A model generated the notes under the pieces. The model saw nothing but the letters and a program-made list of their open reading frames with translations. It was not told where the DNA came from and searched no databases. Both the position numbers and the translations under genes were made by a program. Shown here in pieces: positions 1-15,127 of a stretch of DNA of 15,127 bases; position 1 is the first letter of the stretch, and every line of letters begins with the position of its first letter. Where the stretch lies: NCBI GenBank assembly GCA_002005505.1, contig MVGU01001985.1, positions 1 to 15,127 on the forward strand, given 5' to 3'. Source of the stretch: Botryococcus braunii (taxonomy: Eukaryota; Chlorophyta; Trebouxiophyceae).

Positions 1-132
1 CTCTCTCCTCTCTCCCTCCCTCCCCTTTCTTCCTCCTCTCTCTCTCCTCCCCTTCCTCCCTCTCTCCCTCCTCCCCCTCCTTGGGGGGTGTCTTCCATCC
101 CTCAAACACACACACACACACACACACAACAC

Positions 133-164
<32 letters not shown>

Positions 165-266
165 CACCTTCCCCCACAAACACAGACACAACCACCCCCC
201 TTTCTCTTCTGCCCCTCGCTCTCCCTTCCCCCTCTCTCACTCCCACATACATGCACAAGCACACTC

Positions 267-313
<47 letters not shown>

Positions 314-530
314 CACAACAACACACCACACACACACACACACATTCACCACACCTCCCCCCCCCCCACACACACACACGCCGCACGTTCCCCCCACTTT
401 CCCATGCATGCGCGCACGACCCCGCCCCCCCCCCCCACCCCACCATTGCCCACCCCCCCTCACACAGCCCCCCCCTCCCCCCCCCCCCCCCCCCCCACCA
501 CCCAGCACCTGCCTCACGGGCCCCCACGTC
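1..530. repeat. Low-complexity block: CT tract, two CA microsatellites, poly-C runs
   Basis: Positions 1-80 are a CT-rich pyrimidine tract. CA dinucleotide repeats fill about 104-170 and 257-345, separated by C/T-rich sequence. Runs of C interrupted by A fill about 352-500. The open frames here encode only His-Thr and Pro runs and are repeat artefacts. On the minus strand this is the intron (or misassembled flank) that follows the last visible NADSYN1 exon; no further exon was found. Confidence 0.9.
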
Positions 531-539
531 GCCACTTAC

Positions 540-682
540 CCGGAAGCGGGCGTTCGGCCGGTGATGAGGGCAAAAAGGTTGGCCATGGCTTCCACACAGA
601 GTCAATCTTGACGTCCAGGTGGTCCCTCCTATCTGCTCAGAGAGCAGAGCCGCCCTCTTCCGGGTCTCGTCTCCACTGTTCA
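540..682 (-). CDS. NADSYN1: NADSYN1-like exon from the synthetase domain, with frame breaks
   Basis: Read in pieces, this exon gives [19 protein letters not shown], then HLDVKIDSV, then [15 protein letters not shown]. These match the segment of human NADSYN1 that reads ETCTRARELAQQIG through FSLVTGKSP, near residue 430-460. The pieces lie in different frames: one base appears to be missing near 628-633, one near 590-594 and one near 543-549. Each is explainable as a shortened C/G run. A CGG|GTAAGT donor lies at 540/539, and GGGCAG precedes base 682. Breaks could be consensus errors or decay. Its position only 0.6 kb after exon 3 implies missing intervening exons. Confidence 0.75.
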
Positions 683-2312
683 CTGCCCATAGCCCCCCTC
701 CCCCCCCAAAAAAAACCTGTCCTGCTCAGCCGATATGGAGGGAGGGAGGGACGGGGGGGGGGGGGGATGGGAGAGGGGGATGTGGAGCGGGGAAGGGGGC
801 AGGGAGGGAGGGTGGGAGGGAGGGAGGGGGGAGGGAGCTTTGACTACTGATAGCCATGATATTAGATGATACTACTGAAATGATATGAAAAATGATATAT
901 GAATTTCAGACTCTTGGTCAGTGAACAATGCATTCCTTTGCGGCCCCCTGTTATTCAGCCGGTGCCAAAAATGCCGTGCAAACAAGCCCTTTCATATATT
1001 GATAGTGATCTGTTCTCGTGATGACAGCCTGGTAAATCTCGTGATGACAGTGTGGTAAAATGACAGCAAACTACTGATGAACCAGGACCGATGCAGTGAT
1101 ACGTTGACGGAAAATCGCTAGTAACTACTACACACACTGCACAACCTCTTGTGAGGTTGTCTTGCCAAAATCATTGTGCGGTTGCCTTTTTAACAAATCT
1201 TTTGGGGGATTCTTTCAAGGTAAGTGTGGGGTTGCCTTTTAACAAACTTGTCCGGGACATACTTCAAAAGTCAGTGTGGGGTTGCGTTTTCAACAACCTT
1301 TCGGGGACATCCAACCCCGGACAGGGCGAGTGCGATGTGGGGCGCGGCAGGCGTGAACAGCTCCTCGCAGGTCTCCCCGGCGAGGACCATGTCGTTGAAG
1401 GCGAGCGCGGCATCCCCCAACGGGCAGGTGGCCTGCCCCGTGATCTGCCGGATCTCCGCAGGCAGCCCGTGGTCCTCCACCTTCCGCCGCAGCTTCCACA
1501 TTGAGAAGTACCGCGTTTCCCTGCCCCCGGGCCCGCCTCACTCAGTACCGTGGCTCCCTGCCCGGAGCCGCACTCAGTACCGCATTTCCCTTCCCGGCCC
1601 GGCCCGCCTGGTACCAAGTTCCCCCGCCTGGCCCCACCCCACTCGCTGCTGTATAAACGTGCTCGGCCCTGCCCCGCTCGGTACCGCATCTTTCTGCCCG
1701 GCCCCGCCCCATGCGGTACCTTGTTTCCCGGCCCGCCCCCCCCCCCCCCCCCAAACACACACCGTACTATCGCGTTGCCCCGCCCAGCTTCCACTGCTCA
1801 GTATCGCGTTTCCCTCCCAGTCCCCCCACCCAACCAGTCGTTGCCACAATTCCTAAACACGCACCCTTCCAAGAGAGGCCCTATGTGGTCCTTGCCGCTT
1901 ACCCTAAAGACCCTTCCAGAGAAGCCCGAGCGGTAGTTGCAAACAACCGGAAAAGCACACAGCAGTCCAGAGAGGGCGGCACCGGTAGTTGCCGTCGTCG
2001 GCGAGGGCCATCTTGGGGCGGATGAGGAGAACCTTCCCGTTCAGCAGGAAGACGCGGCAGTTGTAGCGAACGCTGCGGTGCATGACAGGCATGCCCACGT
2101 CGCAGATGATGCCCTGCGTGTGGCCCCCCCGCAGAATCTCCGCCAGGGCCTCCCAGGAGTGCTCCACCGTGTCCTGCTCGTTGAAGTGGTCCTCGCACCC
2201 GTACCCCGGGATCTCCAGCTCCGGCCACACCTGCTTCCCCCCCCCCTCCCCATTCTCCCACCGCTGTCACACACTGTGCCGCGCGCGCGTGCGTGCGTGT
2301 GTGTGTGTGTGT

Positions 2313-2357
<45 letters not shown>

Positions 2358-2390
2358 TGGTGTGTGTGTGTGTGTGTGGTGGTGTGTGTG

Positions 2391-2426
<36 letters not shown>

Positions 2427-3059
2427 TATAGAGTGGGGGCAGGGGAGGAGGGGAGAGAGAGCCGGGGAGGAAGAGGAGGGGCGAGGCACATAAGATGAGG
2501 AGTGTGATGATCGACCCATCATCGCTTTCTTTTGCGAAAGAAAAGATGAAGCGGGTCTAGAATGGGAGTAGAAATGAGAGAGGGACAAAAGGGGGGCAGA
2601 AAGAGACAAAGGGGTTTAAAATGAGATGGGCTGCTGGGGGGTGTACAATGGGAGAAACGAGAGAAGCAGTTCCAGAGTGGCAGTCTACCATCAGCCAGTT
2701 GCGAGCAGTCAGGATACATGGCATACAGATCGCTAATCACCATGAACGATGGTGATTTGGCTTCAATCTGGTGTTCTGAAGGCTGTCAGAATTTTGTTCA
2801 TCTACAATAAAATGATGCATTGAATGGTAATACAATACCATTTACAATCGCGAATTAAGTAGAAAGATAAGGGAGGGCGTTCGAGGCCATGGGCCAATCC
2901 AGCGAATGTAAGTGGGAGTTTACTATGCATTACCCGGTATCGAGCTCCTCGGCGCTTCGCTTCAACGATCGAGGCTATCACTCGGTCGAGGTTTCCCTGA
3001 AAGTCCATCGCCCATTGATCCAAGTTGCATGTTGCAAGCGTCGCAATTCGGTGTCCCAT
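540..3059 (-). CDS. NADSYN1: Glutamine-dependent NAD(+) synthetase gene, partial (four exons visible)
   Basis: This enzyme amidates nicotinic acid adenine dinucleotide to NAD+ using ammonia released from glutamine, the last step of NAD synthesis, normally in the cytosol. Exons 1-3 encode residues 1-193 of the N-terminal CN-hydrolase (nitrilase-fold) glutaminase domain. The family's catalytic triad is visible: Glu46 in PELEIPGYG, Lys115 in LLIRPKMAL and Cys176 in TCEELFTP, matching Glu45/Lys114/Cys175 of the human enzyme. Splice phases 0, 2 and 0 fit exactly. A fourth exon at 540-682 matches the synthetase domain near its C-terminal half. The family is about 700 residues long, and some 230-240 residues between exon 3 and this exon, including the SGGVDS ATP-binding loop, are absent. 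The 3' exons would lie beyond position 1. The gene is divergent from the AGXT-like gene. The family call is firm; the integrity of the locus is doubtful. Confidence 0.9.
690..840. repeat. Homopolymer and GGGA-rich purine tract
   Basis: This stretch has C runs and an A run (691-716), then a tract of repeated GGGA/GGGAG with a 12-base G run (about 736-838). It lies between NADSYN1 exon 3 and the synthetase-domain exon, where many exons are missing, so it is a candidate join point. G runs of this density could form quadruplexes on the plus strand. Confidence 0.8.
841..1140. other. Unique non-coding stretch in the NADSYN1 locus
   Basis: This is AT-richer unique sequence with no recognisable exon in any frame. 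A short direct repeat around 1014-1060 reuses TCTCGTGATGACAG. Nothing here matches the missing NADSYN1 residues. Confidence 0.6.
1141..1160. repeat. Perfect 8-bp inverted repeat with 4-base loop
   Basis: ACAACCTC and GAGGTTGT flank TTGT. It sits at the outer edge of the 50-bp tandem repeat array. Confidence 0.75.
1171..1315. repeat. 50-bp minisatellite, about three copies, abutting the NADSYN1 exon 3 donor
   Basis: The motif GTTGCCTTTT or GTTGCGTTTT recurs at exactly 1181, 1231 and 1281. The surrounding 50 bases are similar in each copy (GTGTGGGGTTGC, an AACAA stretch, a GGGGA/GGGAC stretch, then TTCAA). The array stops within a base or two of the exon 3 5' splice site at 1315/1316. Confidence 0.85.
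1316..1520 (-). CDS. NADSYN1: NADSYN1 exon 3 (catalytic cysteine)
   Basis: The exon starts after GGGGGCAG (1521-1522 on the complement). Its first base completes the Arg codon from exon 2, giving [20 protein letters not shown], which lines up residue for residue with the human RWFTPW segment. It continues [20 protein letters not shown] and ends [10 protein letters not shown] at GGG|GTTGGA (phase 0). Cys176 in [10 protein letters not shown] is the glutaminase nucleophile. The frame is intact over 205 bases. Tandem repeats abut both ends of this exon: 35-bp units on the acceptor side and 50-bp units on the donor side. Confidence 0.92.
1507..1822. repeat. 35-bp degenerate minisatellite carrying copies of the NADSYN1 exon 3 acceptor
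   Basis: Units begin with AGTACCGC-TTTCCC or similar at 1507, 1544, 1576, 1611, 1681, 1716, 1764 and 1800, mostly 32-37 bp apart (1611 to 1681 is two units). On the minus strand each reads approximately CCGGGCAG-GGAAACGCGGTACT. This is the true 3' splice site plus the first 14 bases of exon 3, found at 1507-1528. The array fills most of NADSYN1 intron 2. Confidence 0.85.
1983..2230 (-). CDS. NADSYN1: NADSYN1 exon 2 (glutaminase core)
   Basis: This exon encodes 82 residues plus two bases. It starts after a GAAGCAG acceptor and ends at TACCG|GTGCCG (phase 2). It contains the catalytic Glu46 ([14 protein letters not shown]) and Lys115 ([13 protein letters not shown]), with [20 protein letters not shown] between them, a near-invariant stretch of the family. 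The residue two before the catalytic glutamate is Trp (VWPELEI), where the family normally has Gly (GPELE). The donor GTGCCG is weak, but the phase joins exactly to exon 3 and restores the expected NYRE. Confidence 0.93.
2280..2425. repeat. GT microsatellite in NADSYN1 intron 1
   Basis: A (GT)n tract with occasional GTGG or TTG interruptions, preceded by alternating GCGCGCGTGCGTGC. It is followed to about 2660 by a GA/GGA purine-rich stretch. It lies about 50 bp from the exon 2 acceptor. The Cys-Val and His-Thr open frames here are repeat artefacts. Confidence 0.95.
2934..3059 (-). CDS. NADSYN1: NADSYN1 exon 1 (start codon exon)
   Basis: This exon encodes 42 residues, beginning [20 protein letters not shown] and ending KRRGARYR. 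It matches the N-terminal beta strand and first helix of eukaryotic glutamine-dependent NAD synthetases, where VATC-LNQWALDF-GN is conserved. The start is the ATG at 3057-3059. An in-frame ATG 13 codons upstream (3096-3098) exists, but the shorter start aligns with the family N-terminus. The exon ends in phase 0 at CCGG|GTAATG, and the frame is clean. Confidence 0.93.
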
Positions 3060-3733
3060 CCTTAATGCGGGTCTATGCGCCTCAGTTTCCGGTTTCAATG
3101 AAGAGCAGTGGATCCAAATTTTTGTTTCTTCGCTTAGCAGAAAGATTCCTTTCGAAGCATGCAGATCGTAAATTATGTTGCTTGGCTGCTACACTTATCG
3201 ACCTGCTGCGTGTAGCGGACTCAACCCAAAAGATGCCAAAAGATGGAACGGAACTTCCACAAGACGACCCAATAGTGGGAGCGAATGAAGACACGTGAGC
3301 AAAACCTTGCAAAGACCCAAAGCCTGCTCTGCAACCTGCTGCATGTGCTACAAACATTTTCGGATTTCCGTTCGTGCTTTGTGCGCCGGACCAGACTTCC
3401 GGTACAACCGAGAAGGCCAAAACTTGTCACGTGCAGGGTAGGGATGCAGGGAACTGGACCAGGATCTGGTCCAACTGTCACTATCACGTGTGCCTGGCGG
3501 CCGTGTGTCGATAAGCAGCAAGGATATCGACTGCACTGCACACCCTTTACATAAGACGGAAAGCCGGCAGAGGATACTGTCGTTGCATTATCGTGGAGGC
3601 TTTCGGCAAGGGTTGGCCCATCGGCGCCGCAACGAGGTAACAAATCTCGATCTCCCTCGCGTAGGACATCCGTAGGTCTCTTTACGCTGAATTGTTTGGC
3701 GTCATTCCGCCTACCGTTTTTATTTCTCGCAGG
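3060..3733. promoter_or_regulatory. Candidate bidirectional promoter between divergent NADSYN1 and AGXT-like genes
   Basis: The 674 bases between the two inferred start codons contain no convincing exon. Two divergent genes must both initiate transcription here unless one has a distant 5' UTR exon. I see no clear TATA box. A CGAG|GTAACA site at 3636/3637 and a TTTCTCGCAG acceptor at 3731-3732 could bound a 5' UTR intron of the AGXT-like gene. Promoter function is inferred from gene layout only. Confidence 0.5.
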
Positions 3734-10439
<6,706 letters not shown>

Positions 10440-11600
10440 CTCCTCCATTTTTATTCTAATCTTTGTTTTCCCCTGTTTTTTCTCATGACTCAAGAGGGGA
10501 AAGAAAAGTTTCCGTGCGCCTCCGTCGCGTGTGCTCTTGCAGTCGAGACAAACAAGCAGCGCAAAGGCTCTTGGGGACCTGGTGGCCCTGCAGGTCCTGT
10601 GTGACGCGTTCCAATCGTATCGTTTGCACACCAATTGATTCAATCAATTCCAATTGATGCACGTAAGTCTCGCGTTCATCTCTGTGAACCGCCGGCATCC
10701 GCGTGCTTGCTGTCATTTTTGCAACACCAAGTCCAAGCAAGCGGATGCAATTACCGACTGCTTAGTTGCTTTGTAATCGACAGGCTTGGACTGTGCGCCA
10801 ATTGGTTATTTTTTCGCAGCAGGTAGCGTAGATGTGAAGCGATCGGACCAGAAAGTGCGTTTGCTTGCTTGGTGACGGATACTTTGAGCCTGGATTGGCG
10901 GGTTGGCCTCTGGGTGTTGCCAGACGCACCCGCCCGCTGCTGTCTGAATGCGGACATCTTTCTCATGCACTGACTCTCTGTCGCCAACGTTGTGGGCACT
11001 TGCTACTATTAATCCGCACAACAAGGGAAACGGTGCACCAGACGGATTTGATGAGTTTTAGAGGGATCTGATGAGCGGACTATCAGTGGTTGTAACGCTT
11101 CAGCAGCGCGCTTTCCAAAGTAGTACTACACCACCGGCTACACCACCGGCAATAAGGACCTCCGAAACCAAAATTTTTAATGCGCATCTGGTTTGCAACC
11201 CACCCACTGACAACACCTATCCGAGCTCTGCCCTATCTCAAAACAGGGAAGCTTATTCCAGGCGATAATTTGCAACTTTTTCCTTGTGCACAGCACAAGG
11301 AAAAAGTTGTACAAAAGGATTCGCGGAAAAGGAGTGGAGCAATGGCACACACGAGTGAAGATGTTCCGAGACAGCAGCTGACTTCTAGTACACTCTAAAT
11401 CCACTGCCCAAAGCAGAAAGGGCTGGCCACATGCACTTGCAAGATGTGGTGGCGCTTCCATAGTATTAGCAATATGCTCGAGGTCGAAGCTCTGGAGACG
11501 GGAACAGGCAGTTGGCACAGAGGTTGAGATGTCGTTTAACCGTATAACCTTATTGCTGGTACGTATTGAAATATCAATTTTAGATTTGAAAATATAAATA
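10440..11600. other. Downstream of AGXT-like gene: probable 3' UTR then non-coding
   Basis: The first bases after TAG are T-rich and likely 3' UTR. No AATAAA signal is seen close to the stop. A TGTAA element occurs at about 10771. The open frames to 11400 have no recognisable similarity. A near-palindrome (AATTGATT-C-AATCAATT, about 10634-10650) and a strong hairpin at 11273-11309 are the only clear structures. Confidence 0.55.
11273..11309. repeat. Perfect 17-bp-arm hairpin with 3-base loop
   Basis: CAACTTTTTCCTTGTGC (11273-11289) is the exact reverse complement of GCACAAGGAAAAAGTTG (11293-11309), separated by ACA. Flanks show some further imperfect complementarity (TATCGCC-TGGAATAAG against ATTCGC-GGAAAAGG). 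It could be a structured RNA precursor, a transposon relic or a fold-back element; function is unknown. Confidence 0.88.
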
Positions 11601-11603
11601 TTA

Positions 11604-12566
<963 letters not shown>

Positions 12567-12974
12567 GTGCGTAAGAACAGTCCGCTTTTGATCAACCGGC
12601 AACCGTTCAGGAACACAATATGCGAACCTTCCTCAACCACCAGGAGCCTTGCCTCGAGGGGAAGTTCCGCAGGTGCCTGTGCTTGCGACGTAGAGTTCTT
12701 GAAGGTAGCGTCGGGTCAATTCGCCCGGCAGGAAAGCCTTCTTGAGAGCCCAGAAGAGGTCACTCCAGCCACCTTCCTAGACTTGGTGATGTCCTACAGG
12801 GAAAAAAAAAGAGGCTGCCCACAAAGCTCTAACCTTTTCGCAAAGATGCATCATGAACACCGCAATTGCTATATGTATCAGTTTCGTCTGCAGGTACTTC
12901 CCAACCCTCGTGAACCATCCTTCCAGCCAGCAGGTCCATCGTCAGAACCAGGAGGACTTGAAAGAATTGGTTGA
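12567..12974 (+). CDS. Unrecognised 135-codon open frame
   Basis: This frame runs from ATG-like context (MRKNSPLLINRQPF) to a stop at 12974. It is fairly hydrophilic and has Ser/Pro-rich ends and a Cys-containing middle (GACACDVEFLKV). I recognise no domain. A CTGCAG|GTACTTCCC at about 12893 could be a splice boundary. It sits just before a CA microsatellite and far from the two identified genes. It may be chance; no codon bias comparable to the AGXT-like exons is evident. Confidence 0.15.
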   Translation: MRKNSPLLINRQPFRNTICEPSSTTRSLASRGSSAGACACDVEFLKVASGQFARQESLLESPEEVTPATFLDLVMSYREKKRGCPQSSNLFAKMHHEHRNCYMYQFRLQVLPNPREPSFQPAGPSSEPGGLERIG

Positions 12975-13046
12975 GATCATAATGTTAATTTTGCCAGAGC
13001 GCAGAGACCGGAGCTGGGCAAGGCAGACCCCCCACCTACCCCCCCC

Positions 13047-13365
<319 letters not shown>

Positions 13366-13611
13366 CGTGTTCAAGGAGGAGGACATGGCTTGGGGGAGAA
13401 GAGAGGGCTTACCCGCTCATCAAAGACGGAGACAAGATTCACCACAGAAGACGTTTCATTTGTGCCTGATAGCACTGGGCAGCACGGTTTTGCATGTCTG
13501 TTCAAAATACTGAAACTGTCTGACTTCACGGATCATACTAACGTGACGGAAGACGTTTGGGGCAACCCATCGTCACCCGTCGACGTTGAACGTTCGCTGA
13601 TGGACAACTGA

Positions 13612-14610
13612 ATCCCACTGTATTCGGAGCCCTTTTCCCTTAATGGAGTGCGGCGGGCTTCAGGCCCCCGCACACTCTCGATGATGCCCCACTGTATAGG
13701 TTGTAGATGTTGAGGAATGATCCCGAGGTCCTAAGAGGTGACAGTGAAATGTACCTAAGCGATGAAAGATGTCATGCTCCGGCTCTAACATGACACCTAC
13801 ATATCAGTACCAGCAGAATGGGCAATGAAGCATAAGGCTCCAGTATCTATGACAGCTGACGCAGGACTTCGGTGGTAACTAATTCGACGCAAACGAAAAG
13901 ATATGATAGTGGCCCTTATGTACATTAAGCCCAGCTTATGCTGTAGCCCAATGGCATGGATTATTACGTTGCATTAGTTTGAGCCCAGACTTGCCTCGAG
14001 GCCTCGGCGCAGAGATACAGCCCCTAGGATCATACAGCTGGGATATGGTCAGGGTACCACCACTAGACCAAGGTCAAGTTCCCAGGGGAATTCAGATATT
14101 GGGCGAACATTTTTGTTGACTTTTTCGTTTGACTGGTTGGTCTTTTGTCTCGCCTTGCCAACGGCTCGCTTGCCGACAGGCGTCGAGTGATGCTTATTAT
14201 ATAAAAGACATTGAGACACCCTGTGTCAAGCACCGCGTGATGTCTTTTCACAGTTTCCGTGCATTCAATGCTCGAGGCCCTCACGCCTTCAATCAAGTTT
14301 AGGGAGGTGTTGTAGGTAATGACCTAGATCAGGTAATTACTTAGGGAGCATTACTGTTGGACTTATTCAGAGGTATTCTTCTGACACATCCTTGGCAAAA
14401 CAGTCGTGCATGCCAGGCTGACCTGGGCGGCGCGACACTGTTGCGCATTAGGTGTAAACTACTGCATATGTCTTACAGCTAGTCCTAGGAACTTGGCTGT
14501 GAAGCTACATAATGCTATGACAGACTGAAGTTCCTTCACGTAAGTTCACGTAGAGGTTAGGACAACTTTGCATTGACTCACGCAGCATCGTGGCACTCAA
14601 TGGAATGTGT
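13612..14610. other. Non-coding stretch with small stem-loops
   Basis: A GC-rich imperfect stem-loop lies at about 13646-13677 (GAGTGCGG/CCGCAC-CTC with a TTCA loop region). An imperfect palindrome lies at 14316-14340 (GTAATGACCT and AGGTAATTAC around AGATC). No gene is recognised. Confidence 0.5.
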
Positions 14611-14616
14611 TTTTGG

Positions 14617-14640
14617 GACCTCGAATACGTATTCGAGGTC
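14617..14640. repeat. Perfect 24-bp palindrome
   Basis: The half GACCTCGAATAC is followed directly by its exact reverse complement, with no spacer, centred on TAC|GTA. The hexamer GAGGTC also ends the window at 15122-15127. Confidence 0.9.
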
Positions 14641-14754
14641 AGTCAAAGTAATTCTCACGTGGCCACATCAGTGTGGTGCCTTAGGGCATAATATGGGACC
14701 TTTAGTTATTTTGTCTAGGACACATCACCAATTACCAATTAGGGACCTTTTGTA

Positions 14755-15024
14755 GTGAGAGTTCTTGAGGGACTCAACTTTTATCGAGTCCCTTGGGCGC
14801 CAAACACGGTCAGGTATTTAATTGCTGGAGGACAGCAGCCTCGGCATTCTTTGGTTGCCCGAATCTTGAGCCACGGACTGGAAGTCCTGTCTGATTGCAA
14901 ATTGGAGCTTGGTGTTGCATATTTGATTTGTCTTCGAGACAGTTGTACTCGTTTGGTTGCCGCAACGGAAGGCGCTCCTGTCGAACCTGTATCAGTCGCG
15001 CCAAAGGGTACGTTGTCATTATGA
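14755..15024 (+). CDS. Unrecognised 89-codon open frame
   Basis: It reads MRVLEGLNFYRVPWAPNTVR and onward to APKGTLSL before a stop. Base composition is mixed and no domain is recognised. It overlaps an inverted repeat at its start, and an antisense frame of equal length overlaps it, so chance is likely. Confidence 0.12.
   Translation: MRVLEGLNFYRVPWAPNTVRYLIAGGQQPRHSLVARILSHGLEVLSDCKLELGVAYLICLRDSCTRLVAATEGAPVEPVSVAPKGTLSL
14767..14793. repeat. Inverted repeat GGGACTC / GAGTCCC
   Basis: AGGGACTC and GAGTCCCT are separated by about ten bases (AACTTTTATC), giving a short perfect stem. Similar GGGACCTTT words occur at about 14695 and 14743. Confidence 0.7.
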
Positions 15025-15127
15025 CAGAGGATAGACTAGCATGATTTATTTGATTTACATCGTATTTGCAATGTTGCACTTTTCTCTGTCTAAATCGTAA
15101 TGCTTAGGCAATTAGGTGGTCGAGGTC

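Noticed and set aside
81..850. Long plus- and minus-strand open frames with His-Thr, Pro or Cys-Val runs
   Set aside because: They are translations of CA/GT microsatellites and C runs. The only coding signal in this stretch is the minus-strand NADSYN1-like exon at 540-682.
1171..1320. Regular 50-bp spacing suggestive of a CRISPR-like array
   Set aside because: The whole unit is repeated and there are no unique spacers. The context is a eukaryotic intron.
1224..1936. Pro/Ala-rich plus-strand frames of up to 210 codons
   Set aside because: They lie antisense to NADSYN1 exon 3 and across the GC-rich minisatellite; a conserved domain is on the other strand.

Overview
The window looks like nuclear DNA of a eukaryote. 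It holds two intron-containing genes in divergent (head-to-head) orientation, with canonical GT-AG introns, very long CA/GT and CT microsatellites, and a different minisatellite in almost every larger intron. Long repeat-filled introns, strand-alternating neighbours and GC-rich exons would suit a stramenopile or other algal protist. A marine invertebrate cannot be excluded from sequence alone, so the lineage call is weak.

Minus strand, 540-3059: the 5' part of a glutamine-dependent NAD synthetase gene (NADSYN1/QNS1 type). Exons 1-3 (2934-3059, 1983-2230, 1316-1520) join in perfect phase into a 193-residue CN-hydrolase glutaminase domain with all three catalytic residues (Glu46, Lys115, Cys176). 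The next recognisable exon (540-682) belongs to the synthetase domain. About 230-240 residues that should lie between them are absent, so the locus is incomplete or misjoined at 683-1315.

Plus strand, 3734-10439: a class V PLP aminotransferase gene of the alanine-glyoxylate aminotransferase (AGXT) type in nine visible exons, starting with a signal-peptide-like exon. One exon of about 50 residues is missing where a 360-bp CT tract sits (5641-5998). The PLP lysine, the PLP-ring aspartate and the substrate-binding arginine are all present. The two start codons are 674 bp apart, which makes 3060-3733 a candidate bidirectional promoter.

From 10440 to 15127 I recognise no gene. This part holds a 180-bp TC microsatellite, a 320-bp CA microsatellite, several strong inverted repeats (a 17-bp-arm perfect hairpin at 11273-11309 and a 24-bp perfect palindrome at 14617-14640), and two unrecognised open frames.

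The most interesting structure is that several intronic minisatellites are built from splice-junction sequence. The 35-bp units upstream of NADSYN1 exon 3 and the 70-bp units upstream of AGXT exon 8 reiterate the intron 3' end, the AG, and the first bases of the following exon. No defence system, CRISPR array or clear transposon was found.
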